Assembly: GCF_011040495.1 (NCBI RefSeq)
Contig: NZ_CP049037.1
Coordinates: 3,038,001 to 3,102,000 of the forward strand
Source of the DNA: Pseudohalocynthiibacter aestuariivivens
GTDB lineage: Bacteria > Pseudomonadota > Alphaproteobacteria > Rhodobacterales > Rhodobacteraceae
Reading direction: 5' to 3'
DNA: 64,000 nucleotides
Position numbers and translations under genes: made by a program. Under the pieces are notes generated by a model. That model made no database searches and was not told the DNA's origin. It saw only the letters and a list, made by a program, of their open reading frames with translations. Positions 27,896-36,852 of the stretch are shown piece after piece. The stretch's first letter is position 1; each line of letters opens with the position of its first letter.

Positions 27896-28311
27896 TTCTG
27901 TACCTGCCCGTGCAGTTTGCGCAGGGCATAGTCCAGATCGCCCTTGAGCCGTTCAAAAGGCCGCGCCGCAGTGGCATCGGCCCGACCAATCAGCACATAA
28001 TCCCAACCGGGTAGGGCGGATGTGGGCAGAACCGCGCGTGCGACCTCGCGCAGGCGCCGCTTGGCCCGGTTGCGGGCAACGGCGTTGCCGACCTTCTTGG
28101 AACAGGTGAAACCCACGCGGACCAGATCACTGCCGTCATCGCGGCGCCGTGCCTGTACCATCATGCCGGACGTGCCGCAGCGGTGGGCACGGGCGGCAGC
28201 CAAAAAATCGCTGCGCTTGCGCATGACCAACGGTTGACTGACGTCCAGACACGCAGAAACCGCCGGGGGCATCGTCCCGGCATCGCTGACGGGGGCCTCC
28301 GGCGGTGTCAA
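27892..28311 (-). CDS. rnpA: ribonuclease P protein component
   Basis: Protein subunit of RNase P, which matures tRNA 5' ends. The product (about 139 residues) has the RKRSDFLAA motif, the [18 protein letters not shown] strand and the RNR box [11 protein letters not shown]. It carries a 30-residue Pro/Ala-rich N-terminal extension common in Rhodobacterales. The start is uncertain: TTG 28311 has AGGA at good spacing; TTG 28320, ATG 28272 and ATG 28224 are alternatives. Only 22 bases separate it from rpmH. Confidence 0.92.
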   Translation of the reverse strand: MTPPEAPVSDAGTMPPAVSACLDVSQPLVMRKRSDFLAAARAHRCGTSGMMVQARRRDDGSDLVRVGFTCSKKVGNAVARNRAKRRLREVARAVLPTSALPGWDYVLIGRADATAARPFERLKGDLDYALRKLHGQVQK

Positions 28312-28333
28312 TTCGTGCAATCCTGTCGGGCGC

Positions 28334-28468
28334 TTACGCGCTCAGCGACTTGCGACCACGTGCGCGGCGCGCATTCAGAATCTTGCGGCCCGCTTTGGTG
28401 GCCATACGTGCGCGAAAACCGTGGCGACGCTTACGTACCAGGTTCGAGGGTTGATAGGTGCGTTTCAT
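28334..28468 (-). CDS. rpmH: 50S ribosomal protein L34
   Basis: The 44-residue product begins [20 protein letters not shown] and ends with the Lys/Arg-rich [10 protein letters not shown], the complete bacterial L34. It heads the rpmH-rnpA-yidD transcription unit and has a near-consensus promoter 81 bases upstream. Confidence 0.97.
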
Positions 28469-28548
28469 CGCTCCATCTCCGGCTTTGGTTCGGGCGGCAG
28501 GCGCGAAATATGGAATCGCGCAAGGCCCAAGGTGTAACTGAAGCCCGG

Positions 28549-28577
28549 TCTATAGAGGGCCGTTCTGACCAAGTCAA
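28549..28577 (-). promoter_or_regulatory. sigma-70-type promoter of rpmH-rnpA-yidD
   Basis: On the minus strand TTGACT (28577-28572) is followed after 17 bases by TATAGA (28554-28549). Both boxes are near consensus and the spacing is ideal. The predicted transcript would start near 28542 and have a leader of about 75 bases before the L34 start. Confidence 0.7.
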
Positions 28578-28755
28578 ACCCGTGCGGGGCGTTTTGCAAC
28601 AAAAATCGTGCGGCAATAGGTTCGCGATGTTACAAAACAGGTCAATGTGCGGTCAAACCATCACCCACGATCAAGCGCGCGTGATCCGCCTATCTATTTC
28701 GGTCCCGGCTCGTCATCTAAAGGTCAACGTTATCACCGAGAAAGACCGCACCGAT

Positions 28756-29487
28756 ATGGATCAGGCCAAGACCGACACCCGACACCCGCTGTTGCGGCAC
28801 GCGCCGCTGGCCGCGATCTTGACCGTGGCCGTGATCGGCACCTTTACATTGCGAGATTACCTTAGTTTCGAGACGTTGCGTGACAACCGTGAGACGCTGT
28901 TGGCGTTTCGCGATGCGCATTTCGCCGCCTTGGTCGGCATCTTTGTCGCGATCTATTTTGTCATTGTCGCCTTCTCACTGCCCGGCGCGGCTGTCGCATC
29001 GGTGACAGGCGGGTTTCTGTTTGGTCTTGGGTTGGGCACCATGTTCAACGTGCTGGCGGCGTCGTTGGGCGCGTTTGCGATCTTCTGGGCGGCCTGTGCT
29101 GGCTTGGGCAAAACACTGGCGGCGCGGATGGACGCGTCCGAAGGCACGCTGCAAAAGATCAACAAGGGGCTGCATGAGAATGAGATCAGCGTTCTGTTCC
29201 TGCTGCGTCTCGTGCCTGCCGTGCCGTTTTTCGTCGCCAACCTGCTGCCTGCGCTCGTCGGCGTAAAATTTCGCAACTTTGCGATTACCACCGTGCTGGG
29301 CATCATCCCCGGTGCGCTGGTCTTTACCTGGATCGGTGTTGGCCTTGGCGAGGTGTTTGATCGTGGCGATAGCCCCGACCTGAGCCTGCTATGGGAGCCG
29401 CAGATCATTGGCCCCCTGTTGGGCCTCAGCGTACTGGCCGCGTTGCCCATCGTGATCAAGGCCGTGCGCGGCAAGAAGGGCGACTGA
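28756..29487 (+). CDS. TVP38/TMEM64 (DedA-superfamily) membrane protein
   Basis: A 243-residue inner-membrane protein with about five hydrophobic segments. It has the SNARE-associated/VTT-domain hallmarks: FSLPGAAVASVTGGFLFG and the re-entrant block FLLRLVPAVPFFVANLLPALVGVKF. Related proteins act as lipid scramblases or small-solute transporters; the activity of this one is unknown. It is followed three bases later by a disulfide-oxidoreductase gene, a pairing that recurs in proteobacteria. ATG 28756 is chosen for the normal family N-terminus. Confidence 0.86.
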   Translation: MDQAKTDTRHPLLRHAPLAAILTVAVIGTFTLRDYLSFETLRDNRETLLAFRDAHFAALVGIFVAIYFVIVAFSLPGAAVASVTGGFLFGLGLGTMFNVLAASLGAFAIFWAACAGLGKTLAARMDASEGTLQKINKGLHENEISVLFLLRLVPAVPFFVANLLPALVGVKFRNFAITTVLGIIPGALVFTWIGVGLGEVFDRGDSPDLSLLWEPQIIGPLLGLSVLAALPIVIKAVRGKKGD

Positions 29488-29490
29488 GTA

Positions 29491-30909
29491 ATGGCTAAGC
29501 TGAAAACAGATATTCTTGTGATCGGGGCCGGGTCCGGCGGGCTGTCCGTCGCGGCGGGAGCGGTCCAGATGGGCGCAAAAGTCGTTCTGCTGGAAGGGCA
29601 CAAGATGGGCGGCGATTGCCTGAACTATGGCTGTGTTCCGTCCAAGGCGCTGATTGCGTCGGGCAAGGCCGCTTATGCACAGGGACATGCCGAGAAATAC
29701 GGCGTGGCGAATGTCCGGCCCAAGGTGGATTATGCCGCAGCCAAGGACCACGTCGCAGGGGTCATCGACACCATTGCGCCGGTCGACAGCCAAGAGCGGT
29801 TCGAAGGTCTGGGCGTGCATGTGATCCGAGAGTTTGGTGCGTTCATATCCCCTACAGAAGTGCAGGCCGGGGATACGGTCATTACGGCGCGGCGTATCGT
29901 GATCGCAACCGGATCATCCCCGCTGGTGCCGCCAATCCCCGGATTGGACAAGGTCCCATACGAGACGAATGAGACACTGTTTGAATTGCGCGAGAAACCC
30001 GAACACCTGCTGATCATCGGCGGCGGGCCCATCGGTATGGAAATGGCGCAGGCCCACATTCGGCTGGGCAGCAAGGTGACCGTCATCGAGGGTGACAGGG
30101 CGTTAGGCAAGGATGACCCCGAAACCGCCGCCATCGTACTGGACCAGATGCGCGATGAAGGGATCGAGATCGCCGAGGGAGCCATGGCGTCAGAGATACG
30201 CGGCAAGGCTGGCGCGATCGAGATCGAGGCCAAGGATGGCCGTGTGTTCAAGGGATCGCACTTGCTGATGGCGGTGGGGCGCAAGACCAACACCGACAAG
30301 CTGAATCTTCAGGCGGCAGGGATCGAGACGACCAAGGCGGGGATCAAGGTCGATGGCAGTCTGAAGACCACCAATAATCGCGTTTATGCCATCGGTGACG
30401 TGGCTGGCGGCATGCAGTTTACCCATGTCGCCGGGTATCACGCCGGGGTCATTATCCGCTCGGCCCTCTTTGCGCTGCCGTCGCAACAACGCACCGAGCA
30501 TATCCCTTGGGCCACGTATACCGAACCAGAACTGGCGCAGGTCGGTCTGACCGAGGCGCAAGCACGCGAAGCGCATGGAGACAGATTAGAAGTCGTGCGG
30601 TTCGAATATGCACATAATGATCGGGCCATTGCCGAGCGTAAGACGACCGGGCTGATCAAGGTAATGGTCATGCGCGGTCGTCCGATTGGTGCGTCGATTG
30701 CTGGCGCGCAAGCGGGCGAGTTGATCAATCTCTGGGCGCTGGTGCTGGCCAACAAAATGAAGATGAAACAGGTCGCGGCCATGGTTGCCCCCTATCCGAC
30801 ACTCGGTGAGATCAATAAACGGGTGGCAGGGGCCTATTTCTCGCCCCGGCTCTTTGATAGTCCTATGATCAAACGGGTGGTGGGACTGATCCAGCGCTGG
30901 TTACCCTAA
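29491..30909 (+). CDS. pyridine-nucleotide-disulfide oxidoreductase (Lpd/mercuric-reductase-like)
   Basis: Flavoprotein of 472 residues with the FAD motif GAGSGGLSVAAGA, redox pair C43/C48 in GGDCLNYGCVPSK, the NAD motif GGGPIGMEMAQ, and YAIGDVAGG. The dimerisation domain is present. The usual C-terminal His-Pro-Thr of dihydrolipoamide dehydrogenase is replaced by Tyr-Pro-Thr (APYPTLGEINKR), so the catalytic base is missing. It is coupled to the TVP38 gene. No 2-oxoacid dehydrogenase genes or MerR/merT are nearby, so dihydrolipoamide and mercury roles are both unlikely. Confidence 0.85.
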   Translation: MAKLKTDILVIGAGSGGLSVAAGAVQMGAKVVLLEGHKMGGDCLNYGCVPSKALIASGKAAYAQGHAEKYGVANVRPKVDYAAAKDHVAGVIDTIAPVDSQERFEGLGVHVIREFGAFISPTEVQAGDTVITARRIVIATGSSPLVPPIPGLDKVPYETNETLFELREKPEHLLIIGGGPIGMEMAQAHIRLGSKVTVIEGDRALGKDDPETAAIVLDQMRDEGIEIAEGAMASEIRGKAGAIEIEAKDGRVFKGSHLLMAVGRKTNTDKLNLQAAGIETTKAGIKVDGSLKTTNNRVYAIGDVAGGMQFTHVAGYHAGVIIRSALFALPSQQRTEHIPWATYTEPELAQVGLTEAQAREAHGDRLEVVRFEYAHNDRAIAERKTTGLIKVMVMRGRPIGASIAGAQAGELINLWALVLANKMKMKQVAAMVAPYPTLGEINKRVAGAYFSPRLFDSPMIKRVVGLIQRWLP

Positions 30910-30932
30910 GCAGAAGGCGCGGGAGGCGGGGG

Positions 30933-32312
30933 ATGAACACACTTTCGGGCCGATTCCTGATCCTGACGGCAGTCTTCGTGATGCTGGCCGAAATCATGAT
31001 CTTTGTGCCATCGGTCGCCCGCTACCGCGAAGATTTTCTGCTGTCGCGGTTGGATCGGTCGCAAATCGCGTCCCTATCCCTATTGGCCAGCGATGAAATC
31101 AGCGAAGATCTGGAAGAAGAACTGCTGACCAACGCAGGTGTTTTCAACATCGTTCTGCGCCGGGATGAGGCACGTCAGCTGGTGCTGACGTCGCCGATGC
31201 CTTCTCCGATCTCTGCCACGTATGATTTGCGTGATCCATCAGCGCTGACCCTGATCCGCGACGCGATGTTTCGGCTTTTGGACACCGAGCCGCGGGTGAT
31301 CCGCGTCATCGGTGCACCCTCGCGCATGGCCGGGCTGCTGATCGAAGTGACAATGGAAACGGACACATTGCGCGCAGCTATGATTGATTACGGGCTGCGC
31401 ATCCTGTTGCTGTCTGCCGTGATCTCGGTAATTACCGCGTGCCTGCTGTTTCTGGCCGTTCGGGGGCTGCTGGTCAAACCGATCAAACGGGTCGTGGATT
31501 ATATGAAGTCCTACGCATTGGCACCAGAGGACGCCCGCGGGTTCATTGAACCCACCGCCAGCATCCGTGAACTGCGTGAAGCCGAAGAGACGTTGCAATT
31601 GCTTCAGACCCAACTCACCGGGGCGCTGAAGCAAAAGGAACGGTTGGCCCAACTGGGCGGTGCGGTCGCCAAGGTCAGCCATGATCTGCGCAACATTCTG
31701 ACCTCGGCGCAGCTGTTCACCGACCGGATCGAAATGTCCGAAGACCCGGCGGTAAAGCGCATGGCACCGAAGTTGGTGAATTCGATCACCCGCGCTGTGC
31801 ATCTGTGTGAATCGACGCTGGCGTATGGCAAGGCTGAAGAACCGACACCACGGCTCAGCCGCTTTATGTTGCAGGATATCCTGAGCGATGTGATCGACAG
31901 CGAACGCCTGTCGGCGGATGGCAGCGATATCAGCTTTGCCGAGGACGTCCCGGCCAGTTTGACAGTGCGCGCCGATCCCGAGCAGCTATACCGTGTGCTG
32001 GCTAATCTGGTGCGCAATGCACGGCAGGCCATAGTGGTGAGCGGCAAACCCGGAGAAATCAGTGTTGCCGCCGAAGAAACCGCACAGAACTGGGTGATCC
32101 GGGTCAGCGATACTGGCCCCGGCCTGCCACCAAAGGCGCAAGAGCATCTGTTCACCCCGTTTCAGGGGGGGGCCAGCAAAGGCGGCACCGGTTTGGGTCT
32201 GACGATTTCGGCCGAGTTGGTGCGTGGTCATGGCGGCGAACTGGGTCTGGATTACACCGGGCCTGATGGCACATCTTTTCTGATTACGCTGCCCAAGGGT
32301 GACATTCGCTGA
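30933..32312 (+). CDS. membrane sensor histidine kinase
   Basis: Orthodox kinase of 459 residues. Hydrophobic helix at about 8-27, a periplasmic sensor of about 125 residues, a second helix at 153-178, a HAMP segment, then HisKA with His250 in KVSHDLRN. The ATPase domain has the N box NLVRNARQA, the G1 box DTGPGLPP and the G2 box GGTGLGLTI. No response-regulator gene is adjacent, so it is an orphan and its signal is unknown. GGAGGCGGGGG precedes ATG 30933. Confidence 0.9.
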   Translation: MNTLSGRFLILTAVFVMLAEIMIFVPSVARYREDFLLSRLDRSQIASLSLLASDEISEDLEEELLTNAGVFNIVLRRDEARQLVLTSPMPSPISATYDLRDPSALTLIRDAMFRLLDTEPRVIRVIGAPSRMAGLLIEVTMETDTLRAAMIDYGLRILLLSAVISVITACLLFLAVRGLLVKPIKRVVDYMKSYALAPEDARGFIEPTASIRELREAEETLQLLQTQLTGALKQKERLAQLGGAVAKVSHDLRNILTSAQLFTDRIEMSEDPAVKRMAPKLVNSITRAVHLCESTLAYGKAEEPTPRLSRFMLQDILSDVIDSERLSADGSDISFAEDVPASLTVRADPEQLYRVLANLVRNARQAIVVSGKPGEISVAAEETAQNWVIRVSDTGPGLPPKAQEHLFTPFQGGASKGGTGLGLTISAELVRGHGGELGLDYTGPDGTSFLITLPKGDIR

Positions 32313-32379
32313 ACCGAGACAGTTTCTCGCCACCCCCCCCTTGCCAAGCGTCGCGACAGCGGCTAGATGCACCCACAGT

Positions 32380-32456
32380 GGACCGATAGCTCAGCTGGAT
32401 AGAGTACTTGACTACGAATCAAGGGGTCGGGGGTTCGAATCCTCCTCGGTCCGCCA
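32380..32456 (+). tRNA. tRNA-Arg(ACG)
   Basis: A full 77-base cloverleaf: acceptor GGACCGA pairs with TCGGTCC, discriminator G, encoded CCA at 32454-32456. The anticodon stem is CTTGA/TCAAG with loop CTACGAA, so the anticodon is ACG (wobble A34, read as inosine). The T loop TTCGAAT is canonical. A weak promoter (TTGCCA at 32341 and TAGATG at 32364, 17 apart) lies upstream. Confidence 0.97.
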
Positions 32457-33049
32457 CCATCCCCCTCCAAGATTATGAAACTCAGAGAAAACCTTAAGTT
32501 TCATTGTGCCATACCACCATAATCTCGTGCTAGTTCGCGGTCCGCTGCAACGGCCTGCCGCCTGTTGCAAGGCAACATCATAGCGCTCAGATTTTCAAAG
32601 GGCTGTTACGACCGGTGCGCGGGTTCCAGAACCCTTAACTGCTGCAAACGCAGCACGCGCGGGCATCTAAACTTTCCGCGCCATCCGCAACGGACAGTTT
32701 GAGAACTGCGAGATCAGGCTTGCGAATGAGATCGAATTTGTGGCCAACCTCCACCCTGAAGCCGCTTGAAAAGCGACTTGGTCCCGCTCTCAGCGCGCGG
32801 CGACCAAGTTGATGCAACGAACCTCTTTCTACGTATGCCCGCAACAATAGCCGCGGCTTGGCGGGGAGGCAGTTCAGCCCATTAGTTCGAAATTTCCGTC
32901 CATAGTTCCTAGGTACGAATAGGCACCCACAGCAAGGTGCTTGCATCACAAGCGACGCGGCGCATTATCAACCCACCAAGATGGGTTACTCTCTCTTGGC
33001 CTAAGCGGCTCTTGCCGCCAAATCCCTGACTACAGACAGGTATCCGTAC
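32457..33049. other. 593-base gene-free stretch after the tRNA
   Basis: No credible gene, integrase or direct copy of the tRNA 3' end was found here. The longest frame, 32635-32949 on the minus strand, is Cys/Arg/Leu-rich without a ribosome site and reads like noise. Base composition becomes less GC-rich toward the LysR gene. The stretch marks the change from core genes to the accessory catabolic modules and probably holds decayed sequence plus the LysR promoter. Confidence 0.5.
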
Positions 33050-33952
33050 ATGATACGCATAAATGACAGCTTGGATTGGAATCTTCTCAAGACGTTCCAC
33101 AAGATTGTAACGGCCGGGGGCATTTCGCGGGCTTCACAAGCAACTGGCAGGCGGCAGCCAGCCATCTCACTTGCCCTGAAACGTCTCGAAGAACAGATAG
33201 GGGCACGGCTGTGCGAACGCGGGCCCGGTGGCTTTCAGTTGACAACCGAAGGAGAGGTCGTCGCGGATATCTGTCGGCGCATTTTTGGCATAGTCGAAGA
33301 TATTCCCGCCCGCGTGATGGACTCAGGCAAGCAGGTGCGCGGCCCAGTTCGCGTCCGCCTCATCAGCAGCGTCAACGTTGGCCCTTTGGACGAAGCAATC
33401 AGACTTCTGAATCTCTCTCATCCGGGCATTGAGTTGAAGCTCACGGTCAGCGGCTGGGAAGATTTGACCAATCTACTGCTGCGAAATGAGTTGGACATCG
33501 GCATTGGGCCCGCCCATTTCATGCACGGGCAGCTAAAGTACAGCCTGTTGTGCAAGGAGGTTCAGCGCATCTACTGCGGCGCATCGCATTCTCTGTTCGG
33601 GACAAAGGTTAGCACCCTTTCTGAATTGCGCGAATATCCGTTCATACTGAAAACCCCCGGCGAGCCAGAGGAAGTGATGCGGTTTCGCATGCAGCACGGA
33701 CTTGGCTACCAGGTCGCCGGGACGAGTGACCATGTGGACGAGATGCTGAGGTTGACGCGGGCTGGAACCGGTCTCGCATTGCTTCCGGTGGGGGCTGCCG
33801 AGAGCGACGTGCGCAGCAAGCGACTCTGGTGCGTGACTCCGGGACTCAATGGCCCCTCATTGCCCATTTATACAATCACAAACGCGAACGCCGCCCCTTA
33901 CCGCGCGCGTGATATGTTCCTTCAGGAAATTATGAAGTGTTCGGGACAATAA
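33050..33952 (+). CDS. LysR-family transcriptional regulator
   Basis: A 300-residue regulator with an N-terminal winged helix-turn-helix (WNLLKTFHKIVTAGGISRASQATGRRQPAISLALKRLEEQIGARLCERG pattern, shown here only as the standard LysR block) and a periplasmic-binding-like effector domain from about 95. It is followed on the same strand by a YjiH transporter, an amidohydrolase and a CobW GTPase, which it probably controls. The tandem rather than divergent layout is unusual for this family. Effector unknown. Confidence 0.92.
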   Translation: MIRINDSLDWNLLKTFHKIVTAGGISRASQATGRRQPAISLALKRLEEQIGARLCERGPGGFQLTTEGEVVADICRRIFGIVEDIPARVMDSGKQVRGPVRVRLISSVNVGPLDEAIRLLNLSHPGIELKLTVSGWEDLTNLLLRNELDIGIGPAHFMHGQLKYSLLCKEVQRIYCGASHSLFGTKVSTLSELREYPFILKTPGEPEEVMRFRMQHGLGYQVAGTSDHVDEMLRLTRAGTGLALLPVGAAESDVRSKRLWCVTPGLNGPSLPIYTITNANAAPYRARDMFLQEIMKCSGQ

Positions 33953-33979
33953 CCATTAAATAAATTAATGATAAAAATT

Positions 33980-33996
33980 GATAGTATCTGACTATC
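33980..33996. promoter_or_regulatory. possible LysR operator upstream of the YjiH gene
   Basis: GATAG-7-CTATC is an interrupted palindrome in very A/T-rich DNA, 84 bases before the YjiH start. Interrupted dyads of about this length are typical LysR sites. Only the dyad is seen; binding is inferred. Confidence 0.4.
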
Positions 33997-34083
33997 TTGA
34001 TGCAAGCCTTTCTCCAACTATGAACCAGATTGAAATGTTCTCCCCGACGGAACCGGGGGGCAACAATTTTGGAGGGGGACGCC

Positions 34084-35448
34084 ATGCAACCATTTGATCC
34101 AAACCAGGCCGCGAATACTCCGGTGGACAACAGCGGGTTACTCCGCTTTCTGATACCTTCGATCATCGGCGTGGTGTTCTTCCTCATTCCTCTGCCTTAC
34201 GATGGTGAGTTCACGCTGCTACTCTCCCTCATCGTGAATCACACGAAGGCTGTGCTGGCGGACTCCTTGGTGCCTTTAGTCATCGGTCTACTCGCGATCT
34301 CGGCTGTAGCAAGCGTTGTCGGTCGATTGGCGCCATCGTTTTACTCCGGCTTTCTAAAGCAACTCTTCGTGGTGTCGTGGTGGATGACCGCCGTGAGGGT
34401 TGTCGCATTGGTACTGTCGGTCATGATCTACTGGCAGATCGGCCCCGAGATGATCTGGTCAAAGAATACCGGCGGCCTGATGCTAAAGGAGTTGATGACC
34501 GCCCTCGTGCCTTTCTTTTTCTGGGCGGGCCTCGCCCTACCTCTGCTAACCGACTACGGCTTCATGGAATTGATCGGCACTCTCTTTCGAAAGGTTATGC
34601 GACCGCTGTTCAAGGTCCCGGGGCGCGCGGCAGTTGACTGCACGGCATCTTGGATCGGCAGCGGGACTGTGGGCGTTGTGATAACCGATCAGCAGTATAG
34701 AAGCGGCTTTTACACCGCGCGAGAAGCGATCACGATCGCGACCGGGTTTTCGGTTGTGTCCATCCCGATTGTCGCCCTGTTCGTTTCCTTCCTCGGAATA
34801 ACCGAGTTGTTGCCCGAAATCCTCCTGTCTATGGTTGTGACAGGTATCATCCTGGCAGTGATCATGCCGCGGATCCCGCCGATCAGTCTGAAGGCCGACA
34901 CATATTGGGAGCATGCCGAACATCAGGGCATTGCGGAAACCATGCCAGCAGGCGTGAGTACTGGTAAAGCAGCTATTCGTGTTGCTGCGGCACGCGGCAA
35001 GCATCCGCGCGAGGATTCCTTTCTCGCCAGCGGCGCCAAGGTCGTTGCAGACATCTGGTTCGCGCTGGAGCCGATTGTCATGGTTCTTGGCGTTCTCGTA
35101 ACCGTAATTGCCGAGTTCACCCCCTTCTTTCAATGGATATCGCTACCGTTCGTCTACATCCTAGGCTGGTTTGGACTTGCAGATGGAGCAACGGCCGCAC
35201 CAACGCTGATGATCGGCTTTGCGGATGTATTCCTGCCGTTCATTCTGGGCGGAGACATAGGGGCGATCCAAACCAAGTTCGTGGTGGGCGTCGTAGCGCT
35301 TGTTCAGATCATCTACATGACCGAACCCGGCGCACTGCTCCTCAAATCGCCGATTCCGGTCAACGTCTTTGACCTCTTCGTTATCTTCCTGCTGCGCACG
35401 CTTATTGCTTTGCCAATTGCCGTGCTGCTTTCCTACATCTTGCTTTAG
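34084..35448 (+). CDS. YjiH-family membrane protein (nucleoside-recognition domain)
   Basis: Polytopic inner-membrane protein of 454 residues with about 10-11 hydrophobic segments. Family features include the gate-like block WIGSGTVGVVITDQQYRSG and the later GGDIGAIQTKFVVGVV. YjiH proteins are presumed transporters of unknown substrate. In several bacteria they sit beside M20-type amidohydrolases, as here (12 bases upstream), suggesting import of an acylated amino acid or N-acyl compound. ATG 34084 is preceded by GGAGGGGGA. Confidence 0.82.
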   Translation: MQPFDPNQAANTPVDNSGLLRFLIPSIIGVVFFLIPLPYDGEFTLLLSLIVNHTKAVLADSLVPLVIGLLAISAVASVVGRLAPSFYSGFLKQLFVVSWWMTAVRVVALVLSVMIYWQIGPEMIWSKNTGGLMLKELMTALVPFFFWAGLALPLLTDYGFMELIGTLFRKVMRPLFKVPGRAAVDCTASWIGSGTVGVVITDQQYRSGFYTAREAITIATGFSVVSIPIVALFVSFLGITELLPEILLSMVVTGIILAVIMPRIPPISLKADTYWEHAEHQGIAETMPAGVSTGKAAIRVAAARGKHPREDSFLASGAKVVADIWFALEPIVMVLGVLVTVIAEFTPFFQWISLPFVYILGWFGLADGATAAPTLMIGFADVFLPFILGGDIGAIQTKFVVGVVALVQIIYMTEPGALLLKSPIPVNVFDLFVIFLLRTLIALPIAVLLSYILL

Positions 35449-35460
35449 GAGCACCAGTTC

Positions 35461-36852
35461 ATGAAACCTGCATTTTGGAAAGAAGCCACGCGGCGTAACT
35501 GGTCGATCATCAAACCCGAAGTCGAGCGCCATACTCACGCTCTTTGGGAGAAGCCAGAACTCCCGGCTATGGAGGTTGCAGCAGCGCGCCTGTTGACAGA
35601 ATGGCTCAGAGGGAGCGGGTTTGACATTGACGCTCCGTGTTGTGGAATGCCGACCGCATTCATCGCGCGCAAGCGGTTGGGTCCCGGTCCATGTATTGCG
35701 ATACTGGCAGAATACGATGCGTTACCTGGCACCGCAAATGATGCGGTGCCGTACCGGCAGTCCCGCGGGCAGCGCGCGGGGCACTCCTGCGGCCACAATC
35801 AGATCGGGGCTGCGAATTGCGGAGCAGCGATCGCTGCTCTCAAAACCATGCAGGATCACAAGATACCCGGTGAATTGATCGTCATCGGATGCCCTGCCGA
35901 AGAGATTGTTTGGGGCAAGGTCGGACTTCTCAAGAAAGGCGCGTTCGAGGGGGTCGATGCGATTCTCACCTCCCACGGGGATTATCAGAATGGGGTGATT
36001 TCGCGTCCCTGCCAATCTGTAGTCGGCGGTGAAATCGTCTTCCGAGGAGAGTCGGGGCACGGTGGATCGATCCGCAAGACCAATGCGCTGGATGCAGCCG
36101 AACTTGCAGTGCAATCGATCGAGCGTCTACGGGCACATCATTTCGCCGATACTCAGGTCGAACACGTCCTCCGGGTGGGCGGCGGTATTCCCAATGTCAC
36201 ACCGGACGAAGCGCGCGTTTGGATTAACGCGCGTCAGGCGGATTACGACCGCACGAGTGAAGTTTACGATTTTCTTGTCGATGTTTGTAAACACTCTGCG
36301 CAATTGGTCGGCGTATCATTCCAGCACCTGTTCGTTTCCGCGACCCACGGCTACTTGCCCAATGACAGGCTTGCCGAAATGATGATGGCAAACCTGCAAG
36401 AGGTTGGCCCGCCGGCCTGGAGTGACGAGGCCAAAAAGTGGATGCAAAGCCTTGCGTTCGAATGCGCGCCGAACGGCGCGTTCGATCTTGACGAAGAGGT
36501 CGGACTCTATACCGAAGGTGTAGATCCCTATGGTCAGGACGATGGCGAGGTGAGCTGGCAAATCCCGCTCGGACGCGTTAACTGGGCATACCCCCAACAA
36601 GTACCACTGCATAATTGGGCTCTGACAGCTCTGGCAGGATATCCCGGCAGTTATCCCGGTCCACTTATGGCTTCAGAGACGCTGGCATTGTCTGCCATCG
36701 ACCTAATGCTCAATCCCAAGGTTATAGAGCAAGCCAAGGAGGAGTTAACCGAGCGGACAAAGGGCCTGACACTTGATCCGCCGCGTGTCGGAGCATGGGA
36801 AACACTAACACAAAACCCGGAGGCCTTCTGGGATGCAACCTGGGTCGAATAG
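35461..36852 (+). CDS. M20-family amidohydrolase (AbgB / aminobenzoyl-glutamate hydrolase-like)
   Basis: Metal-dependent hydrolase of 463 residues. The metal motif HSCGHN, the catalytic Glu pair in CPAEE and the downstream His-Gly motif of the dimerisation domain are visible. Length and the C-terminal segment rich in aromatic residues resemble the AbgB subunit rather than classical carboxypeptidases. It probably cleaves an N-acyl or N-aroyl amino acid imported by the adjacent YjiH protein. No AbgA or AbgT partner is present. The next gene, a metallochaperone GTPase, begins inside its last 20 bases. Confidence 0.88.
   Translation: MKPAFWKEATRRNWSIIKPEVERHTHALWEKPELPAMEVAAARLLTEWLRGSGFDIDAPCCGMPTAFIARKRLGPGPCIAILAEYDALPGTANDAVPYRQSRGQRAGHSCGHNQIGAANCGAAIAALKTMQDHKIPGELIVIGCPAEEIVWGKVGLLKKGAFEGVDAILTSHGDYQNGVISRPCQSVVGGEIVFRGESGHGGSIRKTNALDAAELAVQSIERLRAHHFADTQVEHVLRVGGGIPNVTPDEARVWINARQADYDRTSEVYDFLVDVCKHSAQLVGVSFQHLFVSATHGYLPNDRLAEMMMANLQEVGPPAWSDEAKKWMQSLAFECAPNGAFDLDEEVGLYTEGVDPYGQDDGEVSWQIPLGRVNWAYPQQVPLHNWALTALAGYPGSYPGPLMASETLALSAIDLMLNPKVIEQAKEELTERTKGLTLDPPRVGAWETLTQNPEAFWDATWVE

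Noticed and set aside
32635..32949. Possible small gene after the tRNA
   Set aside because: No ribosome site, odd Cys/Arg/Leu composition and no family; more likely decayed or random sequence.
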